Source of the DNA: Rhizophagus clarus
Taxonomy: Eukaryota; Glomeromycota; Glomeromycetes; Glomerales; Glomeraceae
Direction: 5' to 3'
NCBI GenBank assembly: GCA_015698045.1
Contig: BLAL01000231.1
Location: 59,197 to 123,196, forward strand
Length of the DNA: 64,000 nt
Below are positions 50,300 to 61,997 of the stretch, one piece after another. The notes under the pieces are model-generated. The model worked only from the letters and a program-made list of their open reading frames with translations, was not told where the DNA came from and searched no databases. Numbering within the stretch: position 1 is the first letter of the stretch; each line of letters opens with the position of its first letter. The position numbers and the translations under genes are program-made.

Positions 50300-51900
50300 A
50301 ATATGATGAAATGTTTAATTGTTAACATTTCATTTTTTTATTAGGTAACTAACTCTTCAGCTCTTTTAGACACGGTATTTCGATAAATTTTATTTTTATT
50401 TTTTTTCCTTATTTGTTTTAACGAACATTACTAATTGTTCGTTTTTCTATTTTTTTTTTTTATTTTTTTTCGGTCCTGACGTGAAAATTCAGTAAAGATT
50501 CTTCAATTATGAAATGCTGGTTTTTAAAATATTGGGACGAGTGGAAAAATCGATGAGGGAAAATAAATAAAGATTTTTTTTTTAAAAATTTTTTTTTTTT
50601 TTAACGGAATGATTTATTTCTTTTTGTAGAATTCCGGCTCTTCGGGTTTTAACGAGACAGCTTCTATCGTTTCGATGTTTTTTTTGTAGACGGGGCATCT
50701 GGACACGTGGAAATTCGGTGAGGAAGACACTTTTTTTTACATTGGATTAATTATTTTGACGAAACGATCACTAACGTTTCGTTCATTTTCTTTTGTAGAC
50801 GGCCATTCTTTAGGGTACTTGGACGACGCGTAGGAAGGTGGTTTTTGTTACTCCGAATAAATTCTTTTAATGAAACGATTGTTGACGTTTCTTCTTTCTT
50901 TTTTTTAGACGTCAAATTCGTGTGGAATTTCAGTGAAGTATCAGCCTTTTTTAGTTTCCTCTTTAACGAAACATTTTCTAACGTTTCGTTCAATATCGGC
51001 AAGTAAAAAAAAAATTTTTTTTTTTTTTTTTCGACCTTTTTTTATTTTAACATTATGCTAACTGTTCGTAGTTTTTTTTTCTTTTTTCTTTTTTTAGGTG
51101 GATTTTTTTGGATGTGGGACAGATATCGGGTTATCTGAAACAGCACTATCAGGAACTCTAGAATACGATCTAACGGAGAAGAGGATTACTGTACTTTAAG
51201 ATCGAAATGGCAAGTGAAAAAATGATTTTTTTTTTTAATTTAACGAACATTTTACTAGTGCTTCGATCCGGATCAAACCGTTAGATCATAAGAAAAAACC
51301 CATCCGGATCGAAGCACTACATTTTACTAACTTTTCAATCTTTTTTTATTAGGCAACTTACTCATCGGATCCTTTTGGGCACAAGTTTTTAGATTTTTTT
51401 TTCGTTTTTCCTTAATTTAATGAACTGCTATTAACTGTTCGCTTATTTTTCTTTTTTTTAAGCAATTTGGTACATATGGAAAATTTGATAAGAATTAAGG
51501 TTTTTTTTTTAATGACAAAACGGCTACTAACATTTTGTTCCTTTTTTTTTAGAGGCCAGTATTTTGGATATTTGGATGCTCGCCATAAACAAGAAGTTGG
51601 CAGAATCTTCAAAATCGATTACGAAAGTAAAGACCAAAGTGATGCATCGTATTTAATGACTTGATATTCTTAAAGGGATTCATTTTTAATTAACGAACAT
51701 TACTAACTTTTTAGGTGATTGTTCAAGTCACTCTGGACATTATGGGTAAACATTAAAGCGTGGTGTAGTGAAATTATGGCGGCCATATGTGTGATACCAA
51801 AAGCCAATTACTTTCAATTTTTTTAATTTAACAAACATTACTAACTGTTCGTCATTCTTATTTTTTAGGCTTTTTTTCAGACTGACAGTACTTTACAAAT
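50300..51900 (+). other. Array of intron-3'-end modules with branch-point hairpins
   Basis: About eleven short units repeat with the order hairpin, pyrimidine run, (T)AG, short exon-like GC-richer segment (often starting ACGG or GG), then GT. Clear hairpins: ATGAAATGTT-(TAATTGTT)-AACATTTCAT at 50313-50340; AACGAACA-(TTACTAAT)-TGTTCGTT at 50420-50443; GACGAAACG-(ATCACTAA)-CGTTTCGTT at 50758-50783; GAAACG-(ATTGTTGA)-CGTTTC at ~50872; AACGAAAC-(ATTTTCTAAC)-GTTTCGTT at ~50954; ACAAAACG-(GCTACTAA)-CATTTTGT at ~51515; AACAAACA-(TTACTAAC)-TGTTCGT at ~51834. The loop is usually 8 nt and contains CTAA(C/T), the branch-point core. Stem bases change in pairs (GAACA/TGTTC, GAAACG/CGTTTC, ACAAAA/TTTTGT). 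Exon-like parts show no coherent protein. This may be a tandemly expanded spliced noncoding gene. Confidence 0.5.
51256..51319. mobile_element. 64-bp hAT-like MITE
   Basis: TAGTGCTTCGATCCGGAT and its exact reverse complement ATCCGGATCGAAGCACTA (18 bp each) enclose a 28-nt loop. CATTTTAC at 51248-51255 and 51320-51327 is a perfect 8-bp target duplication. The T/CAGTG-like ends and 8-bp duplication fit hAT. It sits just upstream of a CTAAC in one of the branch-point modules. Confidence 0.85.
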
Positions 51901-52689
51901 TACTAAATATAAACTTTGTAGCTGTGGAATTATAGTGTCTGTTTTTTTTAAAAGAAATAAATACAAATTAATAAGTACAAATTAACATTGCATTATAAAT
52001 AAATATTAAATAAATACCATATAAATAAATAATAATAAATGTAACAAATAAAATTCCATTTTGGATTCTATAAAAAGTGGATCTAAAAAATTACTGATGC
52101 TGTAATGGTAAACTATTCATGATACAAGATAACTTCATAATATATACAACAATTCGCTATCATTGCATATTTTTGCCTGCTCTACAACTTTACTTAGTAT
52201 GTCAAAAAGGGTTTAGAATGCTGTTTTTGACTTTATCCCTATGAAAAAACTGCGTGTGATTTTTGTCAAATTAGCATTCAATTAAATTCACTACGATTTC
52301 ACTACAATTTCTATATTTTTGACCATACAATAATTGTGCAATAATTGTGCTAAAAATTGCAATAAATCACACAATAATTGTATGCTGATTCATACAATAT
52401 TTATCATATTTTTGACCTGAAATCATACAATTATTGCCTAGTTTTTTTGGGCAGAATTTTAGGCTGAATTTTAGAAATTATGATTACGATGGGCCAAATT
52501 TTAGGAATTATGATTACAATAGGCCAAATTTTATTATAATGAACAAAATTTTAGAAATTTATGATTACTGTAATTATGAATTTTATTTAAAATATGCAAA
52601 ATATTTTGTAAATAAAGTATTATATATGATGTAAATTGATAAATGTAAAAGATGCTGTAAGAAACAAAATAAAATAATAAATAAAAAAT
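51901..52689. other. AT-rich stretch with short direct repeats
   Basis: Repeated ACAATAATTGT-type palindromes at 52328-52440 and three GGCCAAATTTTA/GCAGAATTTTAG-type units at 52450-52560. No gene supported. Confidence 0.45.
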
Positions 52690-52972
52690 ATGTTAGTAAA
52701 TAAAGAAAGTAAATTAATATTATCAAAGAAATACGTTAGTAATAAAGAAAGTAAATTAATATTATCAAAGAAATACGTTAGTAATAAAGAAAGTAAATTA
52801 ATATTATCAAAGAAATACGTTAGTAATAAAGAAAGAAATTAATATTATCAAAGAAATACGTTAGTAATAAAGAAAGTAAATTAATATTATCAAAGAAATA
52901 CGTTAGTAATAAAGTAAGAAATTAATATTATCAAAGAAATACGTTAGTAATAAAGAAAGTAAATTAATAAAA
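52690..52972 (+). repeat. Tandem repeat, ~42-bp unit, about 7 copies
   Basis: Unit begins GTTAGTAATAAAGAAAGTAA and ends with CAAAGAAATAC. Two copies are 2 bp shorter and read AAAGAAAGAAATTAA or AAAGTAAGAAATTAA. Confidence 0.9.
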
Positions 52973-53804
52973 AGATAAATTATTAGTCAGTAGAAAAAAC
53001 AGTTAGTAGTGTTAAAGTAAATTATTAGTATAGTAAAATGTTGAAAAAATAAATAAAAAATATAAAGAAAACAAATTTTTTATTACCTGATATTTCAGAA
53101 ATCAAAGGAAAATAAATAAAAAATAAAAGAAAATAATTAATATTTCGAAAAGAAAGTAAGTTGAAGAAAAGTAAAAAAAAAAATAAAAACATGCGTGTCA
53201 TATTTATTTGATGATCAGATCACGTGTATAATATATACAATTTTGATTCGACAATTTTTTGGTGCATTGTATATGATAAAATACAATACAAATAGATTAT
53301 GTGCATGACGAGATTATAAATTATGAAACTAAAAGGTTTCCAAATTTAAGGTGACATGGCCGAATGAGTAAAAAAAAATGCTGATTTTTCTATATGGCAA
53401 GGTCTTTTTCGTGCCTATATAAATTTCACATATCACAAAGTCATGTCAAAAGCATAGTCCTACTGAGCAATAACATTACTTTTATTTCAATGTAATAGCG
53501 CAGAATACAGAGCGCAAAAACAAGTATTAATATAATTTACAAAACATGCAAAAATAAAGGCCACGGAAAAAAAGACCACATCATCAACTACTGTCGCCTC
53601 CTCTAAATTCATAAAATAAAATATCAGTATATGTAATTAATTAATTCTAATTTAATAGCAAAAACTTACTTTGGATTCTGATTTTCTTTGAGTATCTTTC
53701 TCTACAGATATAATGGAGTGTTTTAATATTTGAATTTGAATTTGCTAAATTTAAATTCCAATTATAATAAACAAATAAACAATATTTATTTTAAACTAAT
53801 TTGC
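52973..53804. other. AT-rich intergenic
   Basis: No gene recognised. A short intron-like CTACAG at ~53706 shows an additional 3' exon for the neighbouring minus-strand gene is not needed. Confidence 0.3.
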
Positions 53805-54630
53805 TCAAAATATACCAACATCTTCATTACTAGCATCATCAACATCATCATTATCATCATCAGATTTCAAAAAATATTTAAAAAATGTCTAGTAAGCCAA
53901 AGCCAAAATATGTTATTTTAATAGATATCATACCTTGTCTTCATTTCTTCTTAACTTCTTCTTTCTCTGATGAGTACCTTTTATAAAATTTAAATATTAC
54001 TTAATACGTACATATTCAAATATAAATTAAATTATTACTTACGTTTATTATTAATTGATCTTTGCAACATCTCCTTAATACACCAGTCGCCAGTTGTTTT
54101 TGGAAACTTTTGATTGTTCGCTTTAAATTAAAGAGAGAATTATATTACATTAATTTATGTAAAATACAATTGCATATAATACACTCACTCTTTCAATAAT
54201 TTGTAGTATCATTCTTTTTTCCTGCTTCTCCCAGGATCTTTCTGTATCGATATACGCTTTGATTAAATCACATATGTCTGATTAAAATATAAACAATTAC
54301 ACAATTGGAATCTTAAACAAAAATGTATAAATTATATAAATTACAAACCTTATAACCATTGAATTCTTCTTTTGAAATTTTTAAAATTACAGGAAGATTT
54401 AAATATTTTCTTCCAGTTGGTTTGGCAATCTCATCTTTATCCTTCTCTCTTTCTTTATTTTCTTTTTCACATTCTCTCTCTTTCTCACGTTCTCTTTTTC
54501 TTTTTATCTCTTTCTCTTTTTTTCGCTTCCTCTCTCGCTCTCTCTCTCTCTCTTTCTCTCGCGCTCTCTCTCTTTCTCCTCTCTCACTCTCGCTCTCTCC
54601 TTCGCTACTCTCTCTCTCATTTTCTCTCAT
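53805..54630 (-). CDS. Highly charged Arg/Glu/Lys-rich protein (five exons)
   Basis: Exons 54630-54345, 54277-54189, 54106-54043, 53977-53934 and 53888-53805 join with consistent phases into 188 aa ending in an Asp-rich tail (SDDDNDDVDDASNEDVGIF). Residues 1-65 are almost pure Arg/Glu/Lys/Ser (RERERERKRKKEKE), as in RNA-processing or coiled linker segments. The middle has KPTGRKYLNLPVIL, LIKAYIDTERSWEKQEKRM and FPKTTGDWCIKEMLQRSI, which look like a folded helical part. The family is not recognised. The low-complexity part is encoded by a CT-rich microsatellite-like tract (54420-54625), so its length is probably variable. The exon 2-3 junction uses a non-obvious acceptor (AAAAG) and is the least certain. 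Confidence 0.55.
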
Positions 54631-55476
54631 CGATAAATTACGTGAGGCCAAATTTTAAACAAGCAATGATAAAAGATATGATTTTTGTATTATAATCGTG
54701 TGGTTGATTATAAAAAATAAGTCTCAGATTTATAATAAAAATGAATCAAAAAAAAAATTTTAAGAAACGTTAGGGATTTTTCTAAAAAAAAGAAAGATGA
54801 AACGAATAAATTTTTTTAAAGAAAATTGGAAGAAAAGCCATTTTTCTTAAAGAAGAAAATCAATCAATTAATTTTCTTTTTAAAAAAAAAAAATGTGAGA
54901 AAGCACTGTCGAGTTTTCTTAAAAAAGAAACAAAATTTTCAAAGAATTAAAAGAAACATTATCGAACTTTCTTTAAAAAGAAAAGTAAAACGAACAATTG
55001 GACTTGAGTAAAATTATCAATACTATATACTACCAAATACAATTATTATAAACAGACATTTTATATTTGTTTGTATAAAGTCTTCGTATCTCGTGCTGAA
55101 GAAACATTCCTAATTTTTCTTAAAAAAGAAAATAAAATGAACAATTTTTTTTTACAAAAAAAAAGACAGAAATTTGATAGCATTATTGTGTACAAAAAAG
55201 GAACATAAGAAGTTTCACATCATCAATCAACCTGGTAGTACCACGACACAGTCACGGTAATTTTAATACTAAAAAAACTGTCTGTCACGGTAAAGTCACA
55301 GTTAATTCCAAATAGATCCTTAAGAACAATAGGAATTGAACAATACATAATTATGAGTCAATCTTGATCATGATCATGAATTAATCCTGATCTGATTATT
55401 AATCTTGATCTGATCATGAGTAATCTTAATCATAAATAGTGGGAGAATAAAATTTTATCGCTATAGAAAATTTTAA
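54631..55476. other. Intergenic between divergent genes
   Basis: Contains repeated 'AAGAAACATT-CGAATTTTCTT'-like blocks at 54770-54990 and ~55110. Near 55244 are AGTCACGGTA copies in both orientations (GTCACGGTAATTTT...GTCACGGTAAAGTC). No gene supported. Confidence 0.4.
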
Positions 55477-58400
55477 ATGAGCAATAAAAATTTGGAATTA
55501 TGCGAATGCCTCAGATGTAAGAGGAATGGAATAGGCAAATATGTCCATCCTACAACTAAATGGAAACACTCTAAAAAGAGAAAATATAACATTGAATTAA
55601 TTGATGATGATATCATTGATGAAAGGTATATTATATAGTTGTAATTTTGAAGTTGATTATTTTAAAAACAATAGTTACTATTTTTTTTGTATTTTAGCTA
55701 CGATGAATATAACTCTTATAATGAAAAATCTTACGAAGAAGAGTCTTCTAACAAAAAATCTTATAATGAGAATGAAGAATATTATAACAAAGAAGAATCT
55801 TTTTATAATAGTAATGAAGAAAAATCAGAATTTTACAACGAAGAAGAATCAGAATTTCATAACAAAGAAGAATCTTTTTATAATAGTAACGAAGAAAAAT
55901 CAGAATCTTACAACGAAGAAGAATCAGAATTTCATAACGAAGAAGAATCTTTTTATAATAGTAATGAAGAAAAATCAGAATCTTACAACAAAGAAGAATC
56001 AGAATTTCATAATGAAGAAGAATCTTTTTATAATAGTAACGAAGAAAAATCAGAATCTTACAACAAAGAAGAATCAGAATTTCATAACGAAGAAGAATCT
56101 TTTTATAATAGAAAAGAAGCTGATGATTGGAAAGAAACTGATGATGAAGAAGAATTGATCGTCTCAGGTAGTGCAGCGATATCTATTAATTAATGAATTT
56201 AGAGTATTTGACAACCATCATAACTCATTTCATTGAAAATACTTACTTTTAGAAAGTGAGAATAATTCTCTAAATTTAGAAGAAAGTTTAAAAGATAGGA
56301 CCTTATTAGAGAATATCAATTTAACAACCGGTAAATATAATAGAATTTATTTAAACTTGTTTTGATTATATTATAATAATTAAATAATAATATAAGTTTA
56401 CAGTAGAGCATAATATTACTAACAAAGTTGCCAAAGGACTTTGTCTTCTTGAAATAAAAGTCTGACATAATATTAATAATACAGCATTTAAAGAAATTGT
56501 TACAGCCACGGTTGGTATCTCTAGCAAAAGCACACATTCATTAATAAAAATGTTTAAAGATATAATTCCTATAAAACCAATTTGGGTTGACAGGTGCATC
56601 AACTCATGTTGTGCTTTTACCTGGTAACTACGAGAATCTAAATGAATGCATCTATTGTAAAGCTAAACGTTATCAAGTAGAAGGACAATCAAGAACCCAA
56701 GTGGCTTATTTTTCCATTCAGGATCGACTTGTGATTCAATACCATGACTCAGCACGTGCAAAACAATTGCGCTACTGTTCAGAATATATTTCTAGAAATA
56801 TTGATGGTACTATTGGTGACGTGTTTGATGGTGCTCAATACAAAAATTTGTTATAAAAAGGTTATTTTCAAGATGATCGTGATATTATACTTCTAGGTTT
56901 AGTTAATAGTTACCAATTATTCAAACAAAAGTGTGATGATTGTTGGATAATTTTATTCATTAACGCTAACCTGCCATCTGAACAATGTGTTAAAAAGGAG
57001 AATTTACTGATTACTTCTATTATTCTGGATCCTAAAGCTCCAAAAGATTTTAATTCTTTCATGAAACCAGTAGTTGATGAGTTGTGTTTATTGGAAGGTA
57101 ATTTTAAATAGAACTTAATCACTTATTGTATTATCTATTTAAATAATAATTTTATACAATAGGTGGCATCGACTGCTACGATGGTTTCACAAATGAAAAA
57201 TTTTCATTAAAAGCTACTGTGCTTTCGTGGTCTGGTGATACTCCTGGTATATCAAAAATTGCTTTATTAACAGGCCATAATTCCTATATGGCATGTCGAT
57301 ATTGTGATCTTTGAGGGATATATAATAATCACATATATTATCCAACTACGCCACTGTCAGATGCCAATAATACAAATGAAACTTATAATCCGTCAAATTT
57401 ACCAAGGAGAATGCATAGTAATTACGTAACAAGAATTGGGCAGATAGTGACAATAGAACCATCAAGAACATGTGAATTATTAGCTTCTAATTTAGGTAAA
57501 CATATATATTTAGTGTATTTTTTTTGTTGAAATTAATTAATTATTATCTAAATAGGTGTTGTAGGACGTAGTGTGCTACTAGATATAAGGTCAACACAAT
57601 TTTCTGCATGTTTTCCAGTTGATATTATACATTTATTTTATGAGAATGTCGCCCCTTATATGTTAAGACATTGGATGGGATCTTTTTTTAAAGATTCTAC
57701 TCTTAATAATCAGCCTTATACACTTAGTAATAAGCAATGAAGTGAAATTGGAGCCAACATGGATGCCATTAAAAAGTCAATTCTGACTGAATTTGGTCAG
57801 TCCTTACGAAATATATTTCATCATTACAGTGGGGTATAAAGCAGAAGAGTGGGCTTCTTGGATAACTTTATATTCCTTACCATTGTTAAAAGATCAGTTA
57901 CCATCAGTGTACCTTAAAGGTTGGTCATTTTTTGTCAAAGCTGTCTGGCTTTGCCAAAAATGAAAGTTGTCTTTACATGATCAAAATGAAATAAGGAGTT
58001 TGCTATTGCAATTTTATAACCATTATGAACGGTAAGTACAAATTTTTATCAATTAATTTTATTATTAAAATTTTTCAATTAAATTCATCAAATTTTAATA
58101 TACATTTAATAATTTTTAGCTATTATTATCAGTACTTAACTAGCCGACTAAGTGCAATAAAAGCATGCTTTCATTACCTTTTGCATGTTGCTGATAGTAT
58201 TCAAAGTAACGGTCCTTGTTGTTGCACATGGCAGTTCCCTATGGAACGCACTTGCGGAATGCTACAACCATTGGCAAAATCAAGACTACACCCATATAAA
58301 AATTTAACAAATAATGTATATTTGTTAAAATTGTTTAATAATTTGTGTTATTACAGAAAAATTCATGAACAGATATTTCTGCTAATCTCTTGTAAGGAAT

Positions 58401-59089
58401 ATGAAAATCACTTAGTTTATTCAAATGAAAATTATGACGAAGAGTTTCAATGGCCCTCTAAAACATATGATCTTAAGAAATCAGATAAAAAGTCATCTAT
58501 TTGTAATAGATAACAAGGCAGCAGAAATGAAATTAAGTGTATATATTCAGTTAATTATTTAATTTTTATTTTTTTAATAATAATTAACATTTATCTTCTT
58601 TAGGATTTTGAAACGAGAGGGATAAAATTTGGTCGTCTAATAACTTCAGATGGGCAGGTAATTGAATCAGAATGGATACGTAGAAATAAAGACTGGGCTC
58701 GAATCAATTATATTGTTTTGGTTAGTATTTTATGTAATAATAGATTAAAATTTTGTAAATTTTATTTAATATTATTTTTTTTATTAAAGACCCATATGGA
58801 AGTTGATAGATGGGCTCATATTTGAAATGCCGCACCAGAATTTATAACAAAAACATTTTATGCTCAAGTGAATTATTTTCTTGTATACAAATATAAGGAT
58901 CAAGAAAAAATGTTGGCAAATGTTAAATGGACAAGTAACGTCAATGAAGATGCACTTGGTACAACTTTCTTCGTAGGTGATGATGGTTCTACACAATTTA
59001 TTGATGTTACTGCAATCGATAGATGTGTAGGATTTATGAAATTAAGACGTAAAACATATATTATTGATAAAGAATATATGGAAGAGTGA
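55477..59089 (+). pseudogene. Decayed Tnp2-like (CACTA-type) transposase gene
   Basis: Starts MSNKNLELCECLRCKRNG (a C-X-C-X2-C knuckle). The intron 55626-55697 joins in phase to an acidic low-complexity region with four copies of a ~24-residue EESFYNSNEEKSE unit. After more introns come a zinc-like CIYCKAKRY segment, the core block ITSIILDPKAPKDFNSFMKP...LSWSGDTPGISK...GHNSYMACRYC, a helical region (WASWITLYSLPLL) and FHYLLHVADSIQSNGPCC...PMERTCG. The C-terminus is a beta-rich segment (57-59 kb). The order matches fungal Tnp2-type transposases. In-frame stops (about 56464, 56854, 57313, 57738, 57961, 58823) and a shift near 56618 show it is dead. No TIRs could be identified. Confidence 0.75.
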
Positions 59090-59415
59090 TGACAAAAAAG
59101 AAGTTGAATTATTATTTTTATTTAACTAACTAATATGAAGTAAAATATTTTATATTAATTTTTATGATGTTTATTTTTTAACATTTTATTTGACAAAAAA
59201 TAAAATTTTATTTATATTGTCTTTATTAATCAACTACAATAGTATATAAGTTACGAATTTTGATCGATTGATTTTTTTGCTTTTATCGAAACTTGCTATT
59301 AAAAATAAAGCAGTATCACAAAAAAATTCTTGTGAAACTGTATTATGTAAAATAAATTATAACTTATTATAGATATATATTAATTATCATGAACATCGCT
59401 AAAATATTATCCCTT
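59090..59415. other. AT-rich 3' flank of the decayed transposase
   Basis: No gene or terminal repeat recognised. Confidence 0.3.
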
Positions 59416-59476
59416 CGTCTGTAATGCAGGCAAATTTGCCTGCATAAATATAGTAGCATGTGAAAGTCTACAGACG
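59415..59476. repeat. Nested inverted repeats: TCGTCTGTA/TACAGACGA around a 22-bp palindrome
   Basis: At 59424-59445 the half-site ATGCAGGCAAA is followed directly by its reverse complement. The outer pair TCGTCTGTA (~59415) and TACAGACGA (~59468) bounds a ~62-bp unit like a tiny TIR element. Confidence 0.65.
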
Positions 59477-59956
59477 ATCAGATAACATTTCATAAATTAC
59501 ATCACAAAAATAAATCAGTAACATGTATTCAATTGTGTAATGCGTTCATTTAAAGTTAGACTAAACTGCTTACCCTGCTCAATTTATAATAACATGTACT
59601 TACGAAATTTTTATATTGTAAAATGAATTATTTTTAACAGAAAAACATAAACATGATGACTCATAAAATTTTTTTACTTATAAATTATATATTAATAAAA
59701 TTTAAATTTTATTAAAAAAAAATAAAATAAAATAAAATTTATTTCAATTTTATAAAATTAATTAAATTATTATTGTTTATTTAATTGATATTTTAAAGAC
59801 CGTATTTGACTATTAAGATCTTTAATACGACCTTCGACTGTGAATGCCTGACAAAGATTTACCATGTTCTCTCGAGAAATTTTACTTTCTCTTGCTATAA
59901 TTATTTTTAAACAAGTAAAGGATACTAAGATCTTTGCTGAAATCTTCAAATCCGCC

Positions 59957-60310
59957 ACAATATCTTAACGATACATTTTCAACATCTTCACGTTAACATC
60001 ACAATTTTTTTAAATGATATCGTGACGATATATTTATGATAATCTTAACGATACCTTTTCAACATCCTCGCGATATTTGAAATTTGATATCGTTCTGATA
60101 TCATTCTGATATTATATCGATTTATAGTCTCGATGTCGTGATGATGTTGAAATGGAAATTGTGATGTTATCGTGAAGATGTTGAAAATGTATCGTTAAGA
60201 TTATCATAAATATATCGTCACGATATCATTTAATATATTGTCACGATATCATTTAAAAATTAATATTATCGTGAAGTTGTTGAAAATGTATCGTTAGGAT
60301 ATTATAATTA
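59957..60310. repeat. Foldback element with GATATCGTGACGATAT core
   Basis: The block ATCTTAACGATACATTTTCA...GATATCGTGACGATATATTTATGATAATC (59963-60060) recurs inverted at about 60145-60230, with part repeated again to ~60310. It can fold into a long hairpin. No transposase. Confidence 0.7.
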
Positions 60311-60589
60311 TGTCGTTATGGTATCATTAAGATCGCTAAATATTTTATTGAAATATCGTGATAACATTTAAACTGTATCAGGATGATAATGAAACGTAGT
60401 AGATACATTCAATAAATTAAATCAATTTTAATTGGTTTAAATTAATTTGTTTATTAATTAATTAATATATATATATTTTTATAATGCAATTATGACAATT
60501 ATGATGTTTTAATTATTATTTAATTGTTAAATATTGCGAATTACGGTAATTAAAGGAAGAATATCCCTATCTCTGGATAGGATGACATA

Positions 60590-61290
60590 AAATAACGTGA
60601 CGATATCGGTTCAACACTAATATTATATTGAAACTTGTTAAAAATGTTGAATTAGAGTGTCTGGATTATGGCGCAAGCTCTGCGAAATTAAAGTTACGAT
60701 CGTACCTGATTAAATTAAGCTGAAACACTTGAACCTAAAAGAAACAGAAGAAACGTTATTATAACGTTCCTTACAAAAAAAAAGAAAAAGAAAAGAAAAA
60801 AAGAAAATTCATATAACATTTCTTACAAAAAAAAAAAAAAAAAAAAAAAAAAATATTAAGTTTCGCATCTCTCTCACCGGATGGTTAACATAAAACAACG
60901 TGACGATATCATTATGACACTAATATTATATTGAAACTTGTTAAAAATGTTGAATTGATGAACCTAAAAGAAACAGAAGAAACGTTATTATAACGTTCCT
61001 TACAAAAAAAAGAAAAGAAAAAAAGAAAATTCATATATTCTTACAAAAAAAAAAAAAATATTAAGTTTCGCATCTCTCTCACTGGATGGTTAACATAAAA
61101 CAACGTGACAATATCGTTATGACACTAATATTATCTTGAAACTTGTTTAAAATGTTGAATTGATAAGTTTCTGATTACGACGCAAGTTTCTGCGAAATTA
61201 AAGATACGGTCGTGCCTGGTAAATTACTTAGACATCTCTCTTTCCGAATGCTAATATAAAACAACGTGACGATATCATTATGACGCTAGA
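60590..61290 (+). repeat. Direct repeats of a GTGACGATATC-containing unit
   Basis: Three or four imperfect units share AACGTGACGATATC, CACTAATATTAT, TTGAAACTTGTTAAAAATG, GAAACAGAAGAAACGTTATT and AAGTTTCGCATCTCTCTC. Two units are almost identical (60727-60900 and 60959-61090). The GATATC motif links them to the neighbouring foldback element and to 61835-61865, so all may be parts of one decayed TIR transposon family. Confidence 0.65.
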
Positions 61291-61997
61291 ACAATCGCAT
61301 TCCCAAGTATAAAAAAGAGGGGAAATAATACTATACCGAAACTTTCTTTGCGCACATTCCGAATTTCGTCCGAATTTCGTCACAAATATTATTATACACT
61401 ACTATTAAAAAATTTTTCTTTTTTAAAAAAAAATAATAATAAATAGATAAATAAATAAAAAAATACATTCCGAATTTCTGTTATATTGTTAAAAAATATT
61501 TCTAAACAATATTTGCACAGCGAGAGCTAAAATTTGTAAAACAATTAATATTATTATAAATAACTTTTTGTTTCGTACCTGTCAAGGTGTCGAATAAACT
61601 ATTTTTCAATGTTGAGATTACGCCGGAATAAAAAATAGACGCGTATATGATTGTTAATATTATTAAGAAATATTTTAAATAGACTGACAATATTAAAATG
61701 TAAGTTATTACAGTAAAATGTAGAGAATGGAGTAGAAATAACCGTCGTGCGAATGTTTTAACAAACAAACAATGATTTTGATTGGATAATCAATACAAAG
61801 TCACGTTATCACGTGATAAGTAATGGACCGGTCACGATACCATAACGATATCAAAACGATATTGTTGCATTTATTTAATAAAAAAAAAGATACTGTATCA
61901 TTTTGATATTGTTAAAACAATAATGAATTTAATGAGTAAACGTAGTATAAACTTATATTTATATTGTAAATTTATTAACATAATATTACTAATAAAG
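61291..61997. other. AT-rich 3' flank of the intact transposase-like gene
   Basis: Contains further GGTCACGATACC / AACGATATC motifs at 61831-61865. An 88-codon minus frame (61502-61768) starts at TTG and has no recognisable features. Confidence 0.4.

Noticed and set aside
52690-52972. Regular spaced repeats considered as a CRISPR array
   Set aside because: Contiguous 42-bp tandem copies without unique spacers, in a eukaryotic context.
54359-54695. Plus-strand Ser/Leu/Phe-rich frames
   Set aside because: Antisense of the Arg/Glu/Lys exon of the minus-strand gene.
55601-56158. 185-codon plus frame rich in KKNQN repeats
   Set aside because: Out-of-frame translation of the acidic repeat of the transposase, whose correct frame follows the 55626-55697 intron.
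61502-61768. 88-codon minus hydrophobic frame as a membrane protein
   Set aside because: Starts at TTG in AT-rich repeat-laden DNA, where hydrophobic frames arise by chance.
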